Shown here: positions 36,596-44,273 of the stretch, piece by piece
Layout of the letters: each line of letters begins with the position of its first letter
Position numbering within the stretch: position 1 is the stretch's first letter
Assembly (NCBI GenBank): GCA_028288025.1
Contig: JAQBOM010000023.1
Span: forward strand, 62,001 to 126,000
Source: Mucilaginibacter sp.
GTDB lineage: Bacteria; Bacteroidota; Bacteroidia; Sphingobacteriales; Sphingobacteriaceae
Length of the DNA: 64,000 nucleotides
Direction: 5' to 3'
Position numbers and translations under genes: made by a program
The notes under the pieces: model-generated
Told to the model about the DNA's origin: nothing
Databases searched by the model: none
What the model saw: only the letters and a program-made list of their open reading frames with translations

Positions 36596-36829
36596 ATGAG
36601 AGGGTATATAAACATTCCGCAGACAATTTATTGTAAACGGTGCAAAGAGTGCGGTGCACGTCCGGTAGTTGCACCAGTGAGTGATATTGGTTATGTTGTT
36701 AAATGTTCAAATGACGACCGCCATTACCAAACGGTAGCTGGCCTTATTGATATCGACGATTGGAATCAGCACAATTCCGTGACCGTATCTAAGGCAAAAT
36801 TCAGTCTTGTCCCGGTTATAGCCTGGTAA
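36596..36829 (+). CDS. Small Cys-containing hypothetical protein, Lar-like layout
   Basis: 77 aa, starting MRGYINIPQTIYCKRCKECG. It contains a C-x2-C-x2-C cluster, then a YVVKCSND strand, then DIDDWNQHN near the C-terminus. This order (zinc knuckle, strand with Cys, then a D/E-x2-WN helix) resembles Lar-type restriction-alleviation proteins, often phage-borne. The similarity is only in layout; I do not claim function. Coding is supported by the conserved-looking motifs and by lack of overlap with neighbours, but not by a clear ribosome site. Confidence 0.5.
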   Translation: MRGYINIPQTIYCKRCKECGARPVVAPVSDIGYVVKCSNDDRHYQTVAGLIDIDDWNQHNSVTVSKAKFSLVPVIAW

Positions 36830-36871
36830 CGATAATGGCTAATCCTGGAAAGTATTGGTATTTATTTCTTG

Positions 36872-36879
36872 TATATTTG
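36872..36879 (+). promoter_or_regulatory. -7 box (TATATTTG) before the exported VOC gene
   Basis: TATATTTG is an exact TAnnTTTG match 11 nt before the ATG at 36890. No well-spaced -33 TTG is evident. Confidence 0.45.
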
Positions 36880-36889
36880 ACGCTCTAAA

Positions 36890-37375
36890 ATGCGTCAAAT
36901 GAAACACTTTTCTCAATCAAATATTTCGGGATTAAAATTTTGGATACTTGCAGTTGCCTTTAGCTTACCGGCGTTTGCTAACGCGCAAAATAGTAATCAG
37001 CCTGTGTTTAACCATTTCGCACTATGTGCAAAAAACCTTAGAAAGACGGCTGACTTTTACAGCACAGTATTACAGCTACAAAAAATACATCACCCGTTCA
37101 ACGACACACTTCACGTTTGGTTTAAAATAGGAGAGGGCACCGCCCTGCATGTGATTCAAGGCGATTGTTCTACAAATAAACATGACATAGCCATCCATTT
37201 ATGTTTCAGTGTGCCGGACCTAAATACTTTTATTAAGCACCTTGACAAATTGAATGTAAAATATGGCAACTGGAACGGCGAGGCAAAAAAAATTCAGTTA
37301 CGCGCCGATAACGTCAGGCAACTGTATTTCCAGGATCCGGATGGATTTTGGATTGAAGTAAATGATGCAAAATAA
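36890..37375 (+). CDS. Exported VOC-superfamily (glyoxalase/bleomycin-resistance fold) protein
   Basis: 161 aa. Starts are possible at 36890 or 36899; both give a signal peptide (SGLKFWILAVAFSLPAFANA). The mature part is a single VOC module of paired beta-alpha-beta-beta-beta units: FNHFALCAKNLRKTADFY, then HVWFKIGEG, then HLCFSVPDL, and the ending QLYFQDPDGFWIEVND. Metal-binding candidates are the His in NHFALC, the His in IHLCF and the terminal Glu in FWIEVND. Most VOC proteins are cytoplasmic, so the export signal is unusual. The substrate is unknown. Confidence 0.85.
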   Translation: MRQMKHFSQSNISGLKFWILAVAFSLPAFANAQNSNQPVFNHFALCAKNLRKTADFYSTVLQLQKIHHPFNDTLHVWFKIGEGTALHVIQGDCSTNKHDIAIHLCFSVPDLNTFIKHLDKLNVKYGNWNGEAKKIQLRADNVRQLYFQDPDGFWIEVNDAK

Positions 37376-37396
37376 CCTATTGCAAATACGTTAAAC

Positions 37397-37804
37397 ATGA
37401 AAGAGCAAGAACGCGCATTTCCAATTTGGCCTGCAATTATACATGCCAAATGTCCGCGATGCCGCAGGGGTGATATGTTTGCCACGGCTATGTATGGCTT
37501 TAAGTCGCAGGTAATGAATAAAGCTTGCCCGCATTGCGGTTTAGTTTATGAGCGTGAGCCGGGTTATTTTTATGTGGCTATGCTCATCAGCTATGCCATG
37601 TTCGTTGCCGAAATGATAACAATGGCAGTTGCCATTCATGTTTTATCGGGGAGCAATAATCCCTGGGTGTATGTGATTGTTATTATTGCGGTGGGGGTTA
37701 TTCTTGCACCTTTTAATTTCAGGTATTCAAGGGTTGTGCTGCTCTACTGGCTTACGCCCGGCTTACATTATCATCCCGAAATGAGCAGCGATAACGACGC
37801 GTAA
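37397..37804 (+). CDS. DUF983 family membrane protein
   Basis: 135 aa. Two CxxC pairs (CPRCRRGDMF and CPHCGLVYEREPGYFY) form a likely zinc ribbon, followed by two membrane segments at about residues 55-80 and 88-110. This is the typical DUF983 layout; the biochemical role is not known. The start lies 21 nt after the VOC stop, so the two may be co-transcribed. Confidence 0.88.
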   Translation: MKEQERAFPIWPAIIHAKCPRCRRGDMFATAMYGFKSQVMNKACPHCGLVYEREPGYFYVAMLISYAMFVAEMITMAVAIHVLSGSNNPWVYVIVIIAVGVILAPFNFRYSRVVLLYWLTPGLHYHPEMSSDNDA

Positions 37805-37892
37805 ATAATCTTGCTGCATTTAATCCTTTCGATTTTTCTTCAGTCATAAATAGCAAATAGCCCTATTGATAAACTGATTAAATAAAAGGATC

Positions 37893-38033
37893 GTGGAACA
37901 CAAATTAAACACCATAAAAGCAGACCTATACAATGTATTTGTAGAAGGCAATGCAAGCAGCTACCAAATCGCAAGAGTTTTCGTGCTGATTGGTTTTCCC
38001 GTTTTGGGATTATTTATGTGGGGACTACATTAA
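37893..38033 (+). CDS. Possible 46-aa single-pass membrane protein with GTG start
   Basis: The frame begins at GTG (37893), preceded by AAAAGGATC, an unusually good Shine-Dalgarno for this genome. The peptide has a polar N-terminal half (EHKLNTIKADLYNVFVEGN) and one hydrophobic helix (IARVFVLIGFPVLGLFMWGL) ending next to the stop. Neither strand has a competing gene in the 288-nt gap. A real small protein is plausible, but there is no homology evidence. Confidence 0.45.
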   Translation: MEHKLNTIKADLYNVFVEGNASSYQIARVFVLIGFPVLGLFMWGLH

Positions 38034-38047
38034 GCTGAAAGCTTAAG

Positions 38048-38092
38048 CATCTGCACATCTGCACATCTGCACATCTGCACATCTGCACATCA
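38048..38092. repeat. 8-bp tandem repeat CATCTGCA
   Basis: Five exact copies of CATCTGCA plus a partial sixth, ending next to the stop of the ABC exporter on the minus strand. A degenerate version (TTGCACATCTGAAATTTGCACATC) lies after the stop of the deaminase-like gene at about 30239-30262, so the word prefers 3' ends. Confidence 0.85.
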
Positions 38093-39928
38093 TTATCGGT
38101 ACCCCATCGCCTGCAAATTAAACAGTTCGGCATAGCGGCCGCCTTTCAGGATGAGTTCCTGGTGGCTGCCGATCTCGATAAGCTCTCCTTTTTCGAGAAC
38201 CAATATCCTGTCGGCCATGCGCACGGTGCTGAAGCGGTGAGATATTAGCACCGCCGATTTGCCTTTTGTCAATTCAGCAAAGCGTTCAAAAACCGTAAAC
38301 TCTGCACGGGCATCAAGGGCCGACGTGGGTTCGTCCAAAATCAACAATTGGGCATCGCGCATATAAGCGCGTGCCAAAGCTACCTTTTGCCATTCGCCGC
38401 CCGATAGTTCAACACCCTGGGCAAAGCGTTTGCCCAACTGCTGGTCGTAAGCGCCAGGTAGTTTGGCGGCTAGCGTATCAGCCAGGCTTTGTTTAGCCGC
38501 AGCTTCGATCAACGGACGGTTAAATTGCTGGCTGATATTCCCAACAGCTATGTTCTGCGCAAACGTCATTTGGTAACGTAAATAATCCTGGAATATAATC
38601 CCTACATTCAAACGCAGGTCGGCAAGGTCATACTCGCGCAGGTCGATCCCGTCTAATAAAATGCGCCCTTCCGTAGGGTCATAAAGCCGGGCCAGCAGTT
38701 TAACAAGCGTGGTTTTTCCGGCGCCGTTTTCACCAACCAATGCCAGCTTTTCGCCCGGATGTAAAGTGAAACTTAAATGGCGGTTGGCCCAGCGTTCCGA
38801 ATTCAGGTAACGGAAACCCACATTTTCGAATGTAAAACCCTGTTGTATGGTTTTTGGAAAGGGAAGAGGATGATCTGCAAGTTTTATTTTCGGTTTTATC
38901 TCAAAAAACTCAAAAAAATCGCGCAGGTAAATCGCGCCCTGCGATACCGCAGTGAACCGGCTGAGTATACCTTCTAGTAAAGCACGCAATTGCCTGAACG
39001 ATCCGGCAAGGAAGGCAAGCCCGCCAATGGTTACGCTGCCATCAACAGCCTTAATGATAATTACTACATAGGCGGCATAATATCCGATACTGCCCATCAT
39101 AGCGAATAAAGTTCCCCACAAGGAACGGCTGATTGATAGCCGTTTATTTTCACGATAAAACTTATTGGAAAGATGCCTGAAACGGTCAATAATGAAGCCG
39201 GACAGGTCGAATATCTTAACCTCTTTAGCTGTTTCGTCGCTTGCGCCCAGGTAGCGCACATAATCCAGCTCGCGGCGCTCCGGTGTCTGGCCCCGGGTAA
39301 GCGCGTAACTTTGGTCGTTAAAGTACGACTCCCCTAAAAAAGCCGGTATAATGGCAATTAACAGCAAAATGATCAGCCAGGGATTAAAAGCCATCAATCC
39401 GGCAGCAAGAAAACCCATCGTGATCAAATCCTGTACCTGGCTCATCACCTGCGAAAGCAGCATGGTACGGCCCACGGTTTGCTGCCTGGCGCGTTCCAGC
39501 TTATCGTAAAACACAGCATCCTCAAACTGGTCAAGGTCGAGTGTGGCGGCGTGGGCCATTATTTTTACCGAGGTATGGTTGCTGAAAAGATCGCCCAATA
39601 ATGCATCCATCAGGGTAATGGCGCGGCTCAATCCATCAGTTAATATAGCCAGGCCAAATTCAATGCCTACCAGTTGCCACAAATAGGTAGTGTCCGTGCT
39701 ATGATGACGGGTTAAAAAAATCACCTGGTCGATGATCAGTTTACCGATGTATAGCAACGCAACGGGCGTAGCTGAGCGGGCAATGCGCAGTAAAGCATTT
39801 ACAACCGTCAGTTTGGGGCTGGTTTCCCATACCAGTTTAAAAAGAGCGGGCAGGTTGCGCAGTGCAGCAAGGCGTTCTTTTAAGGTTAAAGGTTCGGTAC
39901 GCGTGTTTTTCGGAGGGCGGATATTCAA
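38093..39928 (-). CDS. ABC exporter, fused membrane and ATPase domains
   Basis: 611 aa. The N-terminal half is the transmembrane domain with about six helices (to about residue 330). The C-terminal half is the nucleotide-binding domain with Walker A GENGAGKTTL at about 398, Q-loop region GIIFQDYLRY, signature LSGGEWQKVALARA at about 506, Walker B LLILDEPTSALD and the switch His in ISHRFSTV. It works as a dimer exporting lipids, peptides or drugs; the substrate is unknown. It is unrelated to the MacB-type permeases, and its ATPase is part of the same chain, so it is not a candidate partner for them. Confidence 0.93.
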   Translation of the reverse strand: MNIRPPKNTRTEPLTLKERLAALRNLPALFKLVWETSPKLTVVNALLRIARSATPVALLYIGKLIIDQVIFLTRHHSTDTTYLWQLVGIEFGLAILTDGLSRAITLMDALLGDLFSNHTSVKIMAHAATLDLDQFEDAVFYDKLERARQQTVGRTMLLSQVMSQVQDLITMGFLAAGLMAFNPWLIILLLIAIIPAFLGESYFNDQSYALTRGQTPERRELDYVRYLGASDETAKEVKIFDLSGFIIDRFRHLSNKFYRENKRLSISRSLWGTLFAMMGSIGYYAAYVVIIIKAVDGSVTIGGLAFLAGSFRQLRALLEGILSRFTAVSQGAIYLRDFFEFFEIKPKIKLADHPLPFPKTIQQGFTFENVGFRYLNSERWANRHLSFTLHPGEKLALVGENGAGKTTLVKLLARLYDPTEGRILLDGIDLREYDLADLRLNVGIIFQDYLRYQMTFAQNIAVGNISQQFNRPLIEAAAKQSLADTLAAKLPGAYDQQLGKRFAQGVELSGGEWQKVALARAYMRDAQLLILDEPTSALDARAEFTVFERFAELTKGKSAVLISHRFSTVRMADRILVLEKGELIEIGSHQELILKGGRYAELFNLQAMGYR

Positions 39929-40038
39929 CGGAAGGCATTTAGTTAATGAGACGTAAAATTACCAAATAATTAAATGGCTTATGAATGGTTAAAGTTTTGT
40001 GAGGAAGCCATGACAAAGCGGCTTCCAATAAATTCTCC

Positions 40039-40046
40039 TATTTTTG
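40039..40046 (+). promoter_or_regulatory. -7 box (TATTTTTG) before the HAD phosphatase gene
   Basis: An exact TAnnTTTG match whose transcript would start about 10-15 nt before the ATG at 40065. It also argues against the upstream TTG at 40044 as a start, since that codon lies inside the box. Confidence 0.45.
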
Positions 40047-40064
40047 CCGCCGTTAAAAAATTGT

Positions 40065-40706
40065 ATGACAGCCTTAAAAAATAAATTCGACAGTATAATT
40101 TTTGATCTTGACGGAACCCTTTGGGATAGTTCCGGAAATGTGGCCCTGGCCTGGCAGGACGCGATTAACCAGGTGGACTATGTTGATGAACTGATGACAC
40201 GCGACAAAGTGCGTTCAATAACCGGCCTTGCTTATAACGTTATTTTTGATACGCTATTCCCGTACCTTGATTTGGAAAAACGGAACGAGCTAATGGCCAT
40301 TTGCGCTAAAAGCGAGCTCGACATACTCCATAGCAAAGGAGGCGACCTTTATCCGGGTCTCGACGAAACACTGCGTTACCTGGTAAAAAAATACAAGCTC
40401 TTTATTGTAAGTAACTGCCAGGCGGGGTATATTGAAGTTTTTTTTAAGATAAGCGGCATGGCGCATTATTTTAGTGGGCACCAGTGCTATGGAACCAAAG
40501 GAAACCCTAAGGCGGAAAACATTAAGGACATTGTTAACGATCACCAGCTTGCCGCCCCGGTTTATATTGGCGACACTATGGGCGATTATGATGCCGCAAC
40601 CAAAGCGGGTGTACCTTTTATTTTCGCTAATTATGGCTTTGGCAAGGTGGAAAGCGGACAGATGGCAACAATAAATACATTTGGAGAATTAATAACCTTA
40701 TTATAA
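40065..40706 (+). CDS. HAD-superfamily phosphatase (PGP-like), copy 1
   Basis: 213 aa from the ATG at 40065. Motif I is FDLDGTLWDS (nucleophile Asp), motif II is IVSNC, motif III Lys is in GNPKAENI, and motif IV is YIGDTMGDYDAA. The helical cap lies between motifs I and II. This is the layout of phosphoglycolate phosphatase-like subfamily IA enzymes; the substrate is not determined. It is a paralogue of the gene at 59755, sharing DGTLWD, L(F/I)-SNC and the Y-GDT-GD pattern with NYGFG/SYGFG near the end. Confidence 0.9.
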   Translation: MTALKNKFDSIIFDLDGTLWDSSGNVALAWQDAINQVDYVDELMTRDKVRSITGLAYNVIFDTLFPYLDLEKRNELMAICAKSELDILHSKGGDLYPGLDETLRYLVKKYKLFIVSNCQAGYIEVFFKISGMAHYFSGHQCYGTKGNPKAENIKDIVNDHQLAAPVYIGDTMGDYDAATKAGVPFIFANYGFGKVESGQMATINTFGELITLL

Positions 40707-40859
40707 TCGCGATCAGATTGTTTCAATTAAAATACAAATATCAATCGTTAATCCACCTTATAAGAGAATCAATTCGTGTAAGAAATCCAGGCATTTCATC
40801 GGTTCATCACTTGACCTACTAGGGCAATTAGATTATATAAATCAGATGAAAGTTATCTA

Positions 40860-41192
40860 TTAAATTTTTATTTTTCTTGAAGCTTTGAAACTTGATATGC
40901 TTCTGCTACTATGCAAAACATTTAATACTTCAATACGCCCGGGACTGATCCGGTAAATTACCATATAACTGCCATGAATTAAATTACGATACATTTTTGA
41001 TTTGGTCGTAAGATGCCTGCATTCCGGGTGTAAAAAATAATTGATAGAAAGTTGTTCTATTCTATAGATGAGTTCTTCAATGAAAACCGTTGCAGCCAGA
41101 TAAGCAAATGTTTCAATACCATACTCGTAAATTTGTTCAAGGCTTGTTAAAGCCATATCACTAACAACTACTTCGAGTATTTGGCTTTCCAT
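40860..41192 (-). CDS. RelE/ParE-superfamily toxin
   Basis: 110 aa. The pattern fits the RelE/ParE fold: N-terminal strand EVVVSDMALTSLEQIYEYG, a helix pair, then YRNLIHGSYMVIYRISPGRIEVLNVLHSSR with the C-terminal Arg near the end, as in ParE-type toxins. The ATG lies inside the 3' end of the upstream antitoxin gene (25-nt overlap). ParE members target gyrase and RelE members target mRNA; the sequence favours the ParE-like side but does not decide. The C-terminal SSFKASRKIKI is basic. Confidence 0.75.
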   Translation of the reverse strand: MESQILEVVVSDMALTSLEQIYEYGIETFAYLAATVFIEELIYRIEQLSINYFLHPECRHLTTKSKMYRNLIHGSYMVIYRISPGRIEVLNVLHSSRSISSFKASRKIKI

Positions 41193-41332
41193 TTTGCCAG
41201 CTCATTTTTGACTTTCTTCATCGTATGGAAAGGCCCATTTTCAGCTTTTCTGATCATTTGTTCAAATTCTTGTTGATCCATAGCATCCCCGGGGAAAGCA
41301 AAGTTGATTTTTGCTGATTTAATCTTACTCAT
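41168..41332 (-). CDS. 54-aa antitoxin of the RelE/ParE pair
   Basis: This short frame starts MSKIKSAKINFAFPGDAMDQ, continues with QEFEQMIRKAENGPFHT and ends KWKAKYSK. Its last codons overlap the toxin start by 25 nt, the usual antitoxin-first arrangement. The acidic middle helix and basic ends suit a small toxin-binding protein; no DNA-binding motif is clear. It is the only gene candidate between the toxin and the divergent oxidoreductase. Confidence 0.65.
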   Translation of the reverse strand: MSKIKSAKINFAFPGDAMDQQEFEQMIRKAENGPFHTMKKVKNELAKWKAKYSK

Positions 41333-41423
41333 ATTCAAAAATACGAAGTTTATAAGATTTAAATGTAAACCATTTCTTAAAACTTAAAAAAAAACTACTT
41401 TTATGTTGATTTAATTCACAGTT

Positions 41424-42530
41424 ATGGCATTATCAAATAAATTTTCCCGTCGCACCTTTATACGTACGGGTTCCCTGGGCATTGGGGCATTAGCATTATG
41501 CCCGGCACTATCATCGCTGGCATCGTCAAAAGCAGATAGAAAGCTTGGGATAGCTTTGGTCGGACTGGGTAATTACAGTTACGGACAGCTCGCGCCCGCC
41601 TTGCAGCATACACAAAACTGCTACCTGGCCGGCATTGTAACCGGCACCCCCGCCAAGGCGGTTGAATGGTCAAAAAGGTACAATATCCCCGAAAAAAATA
41701 TTTACAATTACCAAAACTTCGATGAGATAGCGCATAACCCGGATATTGATATTGTTTACGTGGTATTACCGGTTTCCATGCATAAGGAGTATACCATAAG
41801 GACAGCCAGGGCCGGTAAGCATGTGATCTGCGAAAAGCCTATGGCCCTCAATGCCAGGGATTGTGAGGATATGATAGCTGCCTGTAAAAAGGCCGATCGT
41901 TTACTTTCAATTGGCTACCGGCTGCATTTTGAACCGCACACCATTGAAGCAATGCGCCTGGGGCAGCAGCATATTTTTGGGAAAGTAACCCATCTGGATA
42001 CCGGTAACGGGTTTACCTACCGGGGCGATCCTAATGCCTGGCGGTTGAAAAAGGCCATGGCCGGTGGGGGCGGCTTGATGGATATGGGTATTTACAGCAT
42101 ACAGGGAACGCGCTACACTTTAGGGCAGGAACCTATAGCCGTGAAGGCCACCCAGGAAAAAACACGTCCTGATTTTTTTAAAGAGGTGGACGAAACTATT
42201 TTTTGGGAACTGGAATTCCCCGGCGGATTTAAAACCACGGGCAAGTCGAGTTATAACCATGATTGGAGCTACCTGAAAGTTGAAGAGGAGCACGGCAAAT
42301 TTGAATTGGGCCCGGCTTTCGGCTACGGGGGTATCGACGGCAGCGTTAACGGTAAACAAATGCCATTCCCGCAAATTATACAGCAGGCCGCGCAAATGGA
42401 TGATTTCGCCCAGTGCGTCAGGCAAAATAAAGTATCACGTGTTCCCGGTGAAGAAGGATTAAAAGACATGAAGGTGGTGGATGCGATTTACAAAAGTTTG
42501 GACTCCGGAAAATGGGAAAGAATTGGTTGA
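41424..42530 (+). CDS. Tat-exported Gfo/Idh/MocA-family oxidoreductase
   Basis: 368 aa. The N-terminus SRRTFIRTGSLGIGALAL carries a twin-arginine signal, so the folded enzyme is probably exported. The Rossmann domain begins GIALVGLGNYSYGQL, and the family's catalytic EKPMALN motif is at about residue 140, followed by the C-terminal sheet domain with DMGIYSIQGTRY. Members oxidise or reduce sugars and inositols with NAD(P), with cofactor delivered before Tat export. The neighbours (GH families in the window) suggest a carbohydrate role. The exact sugar is unknown. Confidence 0.9.
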   Translation: MALSNKFSRRTFIRTGSLGIGALALCPALSSLASSKADRKLGIALVGLGNYSYGQLAPALQHTQNCYLAGIVTGTPAKAVEWSKRYNIPEKNIYNYQNFDEIAHNPDIDIVYVVLPVSMHKEYTIRTARAGKHVICEKPMALNARDCEDMIAACKKADRLLSIGYRLHFEPHTIEAMRLGQQHIFGKVTHLDTGNGFTYRGDPNAWRLKKAMAGGGGLMDMGIYSIQGTRYTLGQEPIAVKATQEKTRPDFFKEVDETIFWELEFPGGFKTTGKSSYNHDWSYLKVEEEHGKFELGPAFGYGGIDGSVNGKQMPFPQIIQQAAQMDDFAQCVRQNKVSRVPGEEGLKDMKVVDAIYKSLDSGKWERIG

Positions 42531-42532
42531 TT

Positions 42533-42641
42533 GAGTTTATTAGGTGAATGTTATGTGCGTACTTTCAAATTCAACTTAATCTTTCCGTTCAACGTAATAA
42601 CTCAATTAACTATTTAACCATTCACCCAATCAACTGACAGC
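42533..42641 (+). repeat. Inverted and direct copies of a CATTCACCCAATCAAC word between gene stop and start
   Basis: The word CAATTAACTATTTAACC followed by ATTCACCCAATCAACTGA runs up to the ATG at 42642. An inverted relative (GGTTGATTGAGTTTATTAGG, then TGAATG) begins right after the stop at 42530. The same stop-side inverted and start-side direct arrangement occurs with a different word at 22514-22638. Confidence 0.5.
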
Positions 42642-43928
42642 ATGCTTTTCACCGAAGATTTTTTACACTATGTATGGAAGTTTCGACTGTTCGACCGGCT
42701 GAATCTCCAGACGAGCGACGGTGAAGAACTGGAAATATTTTCGGCAGGGCTGCATAACTCAGATGCCGGGCCGGATTTTCAAAATGCGCGGTTACGAATA
42801 GGCGATACGGTATGGGCCGGAAATGTGGAGGTTCACCTCTCATCATCCGACTGGCAAAAACATGGGCATACAACTGACAATGCATACGAAAATGTAATTC
42901 TCCATGTAGTGTATCGCGATGACCAACCGCTTGTATTGAATACCGGGCGTCGCGTGCCAACGCTCGAAATGCAAAGCCGTATTTCGGCCGACCTTTATAA
43001 CCGTTATCATAACCTGGTTTTCGGCCATCAAACCATTATTCCCTGCGAAGCAAATATTGCATCAGTAGACAGCCTGACCATGCAAAACTGGCTTACGCGG
43101 GTGTTGGTTGAGCGGCTGGAAAAACGCTCGGCGGCGGTTGTTACCGGACTTAACTTAAACCGGGGCGACTGGGAAGAAACTTTTTACCAGTTTTTAGCAG
43201 CCAATTTTGGATTTAAAATAAATGCGCTCCCATTTGAATTGCTGGCTAAATCATTACCGCAAAACATCCTGGCCAAGCATAAAAACAATCCAATGCAAAT
43301 TGAGGCTTTATTATTCGGGCAAGCTGGTTTTTTAACCGATAACCTTAAGGATGAGTACCCACGGAAGCTCAGAGAGGAATATGATTTCCTGCTCAAAAAA
43401 TATAAGCTAACGCCCATTGAAAATCATTTATGGAAATTTATGCGGCTGCGCCCTCAAAATTTCCCCACGATAAGGCTGGCACAATTTGCAGCGCTTGTGG
43501 TGCAATCAAACCATCTTTTTTCGAAAGTATTGGAAATTAAAGATGTGAAGGGATTGCAAAACTTGTTTACAGACATCAGGCTAAATGAGTATTGGGAGAA
43601 TCATTATCGTTTTGACACCGAATCTCCGCCTTCTTCAAAAAAAATAGGAAAAGCCTCCGTTGATGTACTCCTTTTAAATACACTGGCATTATTTTTATTC
43701 AGTTATGGAAAGCACAATCAAATGCAGCGTTATATAGATCGCAGCCTGCAGCTATTGGAAAGTTTACCAAATGAAAACAATAATATTATCGCGGATTTTG
43801 GTACCTTAGGGGTGAAAATTAAAACGGCGTTTGAGTCGCAGGCACTGCTGGAGCTAAAAAATAGCTATTGTAATTATAAGAAATGCCTGCAATGCGGCGT
43901 TGGAAATAAGATTTTAAATTTAGGCTGA
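42642..43928 (+). CDS. DUF2851 family protein
   Basis: 428 aa, starting MLFTEDFLHYVWKFRLFD. The pattern VWAGNVEVHLSSSDWQKHGH at about residues 60-80 and the following NVILHVVYRDD are characteristic of DUF2851. The middle contains LNRGDWEETFYQFLAANFGFKIN, and a C-terminal Cys pair (CNYKKCLQCGVGNK) looks like a small metal site. The biochemical function is not established. It is followed one base later by the PspC-like gene, so the two are probably translated from one message. Confidence 0.88.
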   Translation: MLFTEDFLHYVWKFRLFDRLNLQTSDGEELEIFSAGLHNSDAGPDFQNARLRIGDTVWAGNVEVHLSSSDWQKHGHTTDNAYENVILHVVYRDDQPLVLNTGRRVPTLEMQSRISADLYNRYHNLVFGHQTIIPCEANIASVDSLTMQNWLTRVLVERLEKRSAAVVTGLNLNRGDWEETFYQFLAANFGFKINALPFELLAKSLPQNILAKHKNNPMQIEALLFGQAGFLTDNLKDEYPRKLREEYDFLLKKYKLTPIENHLWKFMRLRPQNFPTIRLAQFAALVVQSNHLFSKVLEIKDVKGLQNLFTDIRLNEYWENHYRFDTESPPSSKKIGKASVDVLLLNTLALFLFSYGKHNQMQRYIDRSLQLLESLPNENNNIIADFGTLGVKIKTAFESQALLELKNSYCNYKKCLQCGVGNKILNLG

Positions 43929-43929
43929 T

Positions 43930-44151
43930 ATGTTGCAAAGGATAATTACTTTTTTCGAGAGATACTCATTTGGGGTGTGCACTTACCTTGGCGAAAAATT
44001 TAATATCTCTATCGCCAAAATACGGCTGTTTTTTATTTATTCGTCATTTTTGGCCGTTGGCTTCCCGCTGATATTTTACGTGTTTGCCGGTATCGTGCTT
44101 GATATCCGCAACTACGTAAAAAAGGTACGCACCAGGATAATGGATCTTTAA
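43930..44151 (+). CDS. PspC-domain-like small membrane protein
   Basis: 73 aa. It starts MLQRIITFFERYSFGVCTYL and continues with EKFNISIAKIRLFFIYSSF and a single hydrophobic segment (LAVGFPLIFYVFAGIVLDI), which is the PspC layout. PspC proteins sense membrane stress. The start lies one base after the DUF2851 stop. Beyond the stop, 122 nt contain only a TTTCGGATTTT-type repeat. Confidence 0.8.
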   Translation: MLQRIITFFERYSFGVCTYLGEKFNISIAKIRLFFIYSSFLAVGFPLIFYVFAGIVLDIRNYVKKVRTRIMDL

Positions 44152-44232
44152 ATTTCGGATTTTTCGGTGTTATTTGTTTTTTAGGGCTCTCAAGAGGGCT
44201 TCGCCGTTTCGGAATTTTAATTTCGGATTTTT
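44151..44232. repeat. TTTCGGATTTT-type intergenic repeat
   Basis: Three copies of AATTTCGGATTTT/TTTCGGAATTTT, the reverse complement of the word at 7229-7266, fill the convergent gap between the PspC-like and GH97 genes. A short GGGCTCTCAAGAGGGCT near-palindrome sits between them. Confidence 0.5.
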
Positions 44233-44273
44233 TATTGGATTCATTTCAACGCAAAGCCCACCATAACATTTGC

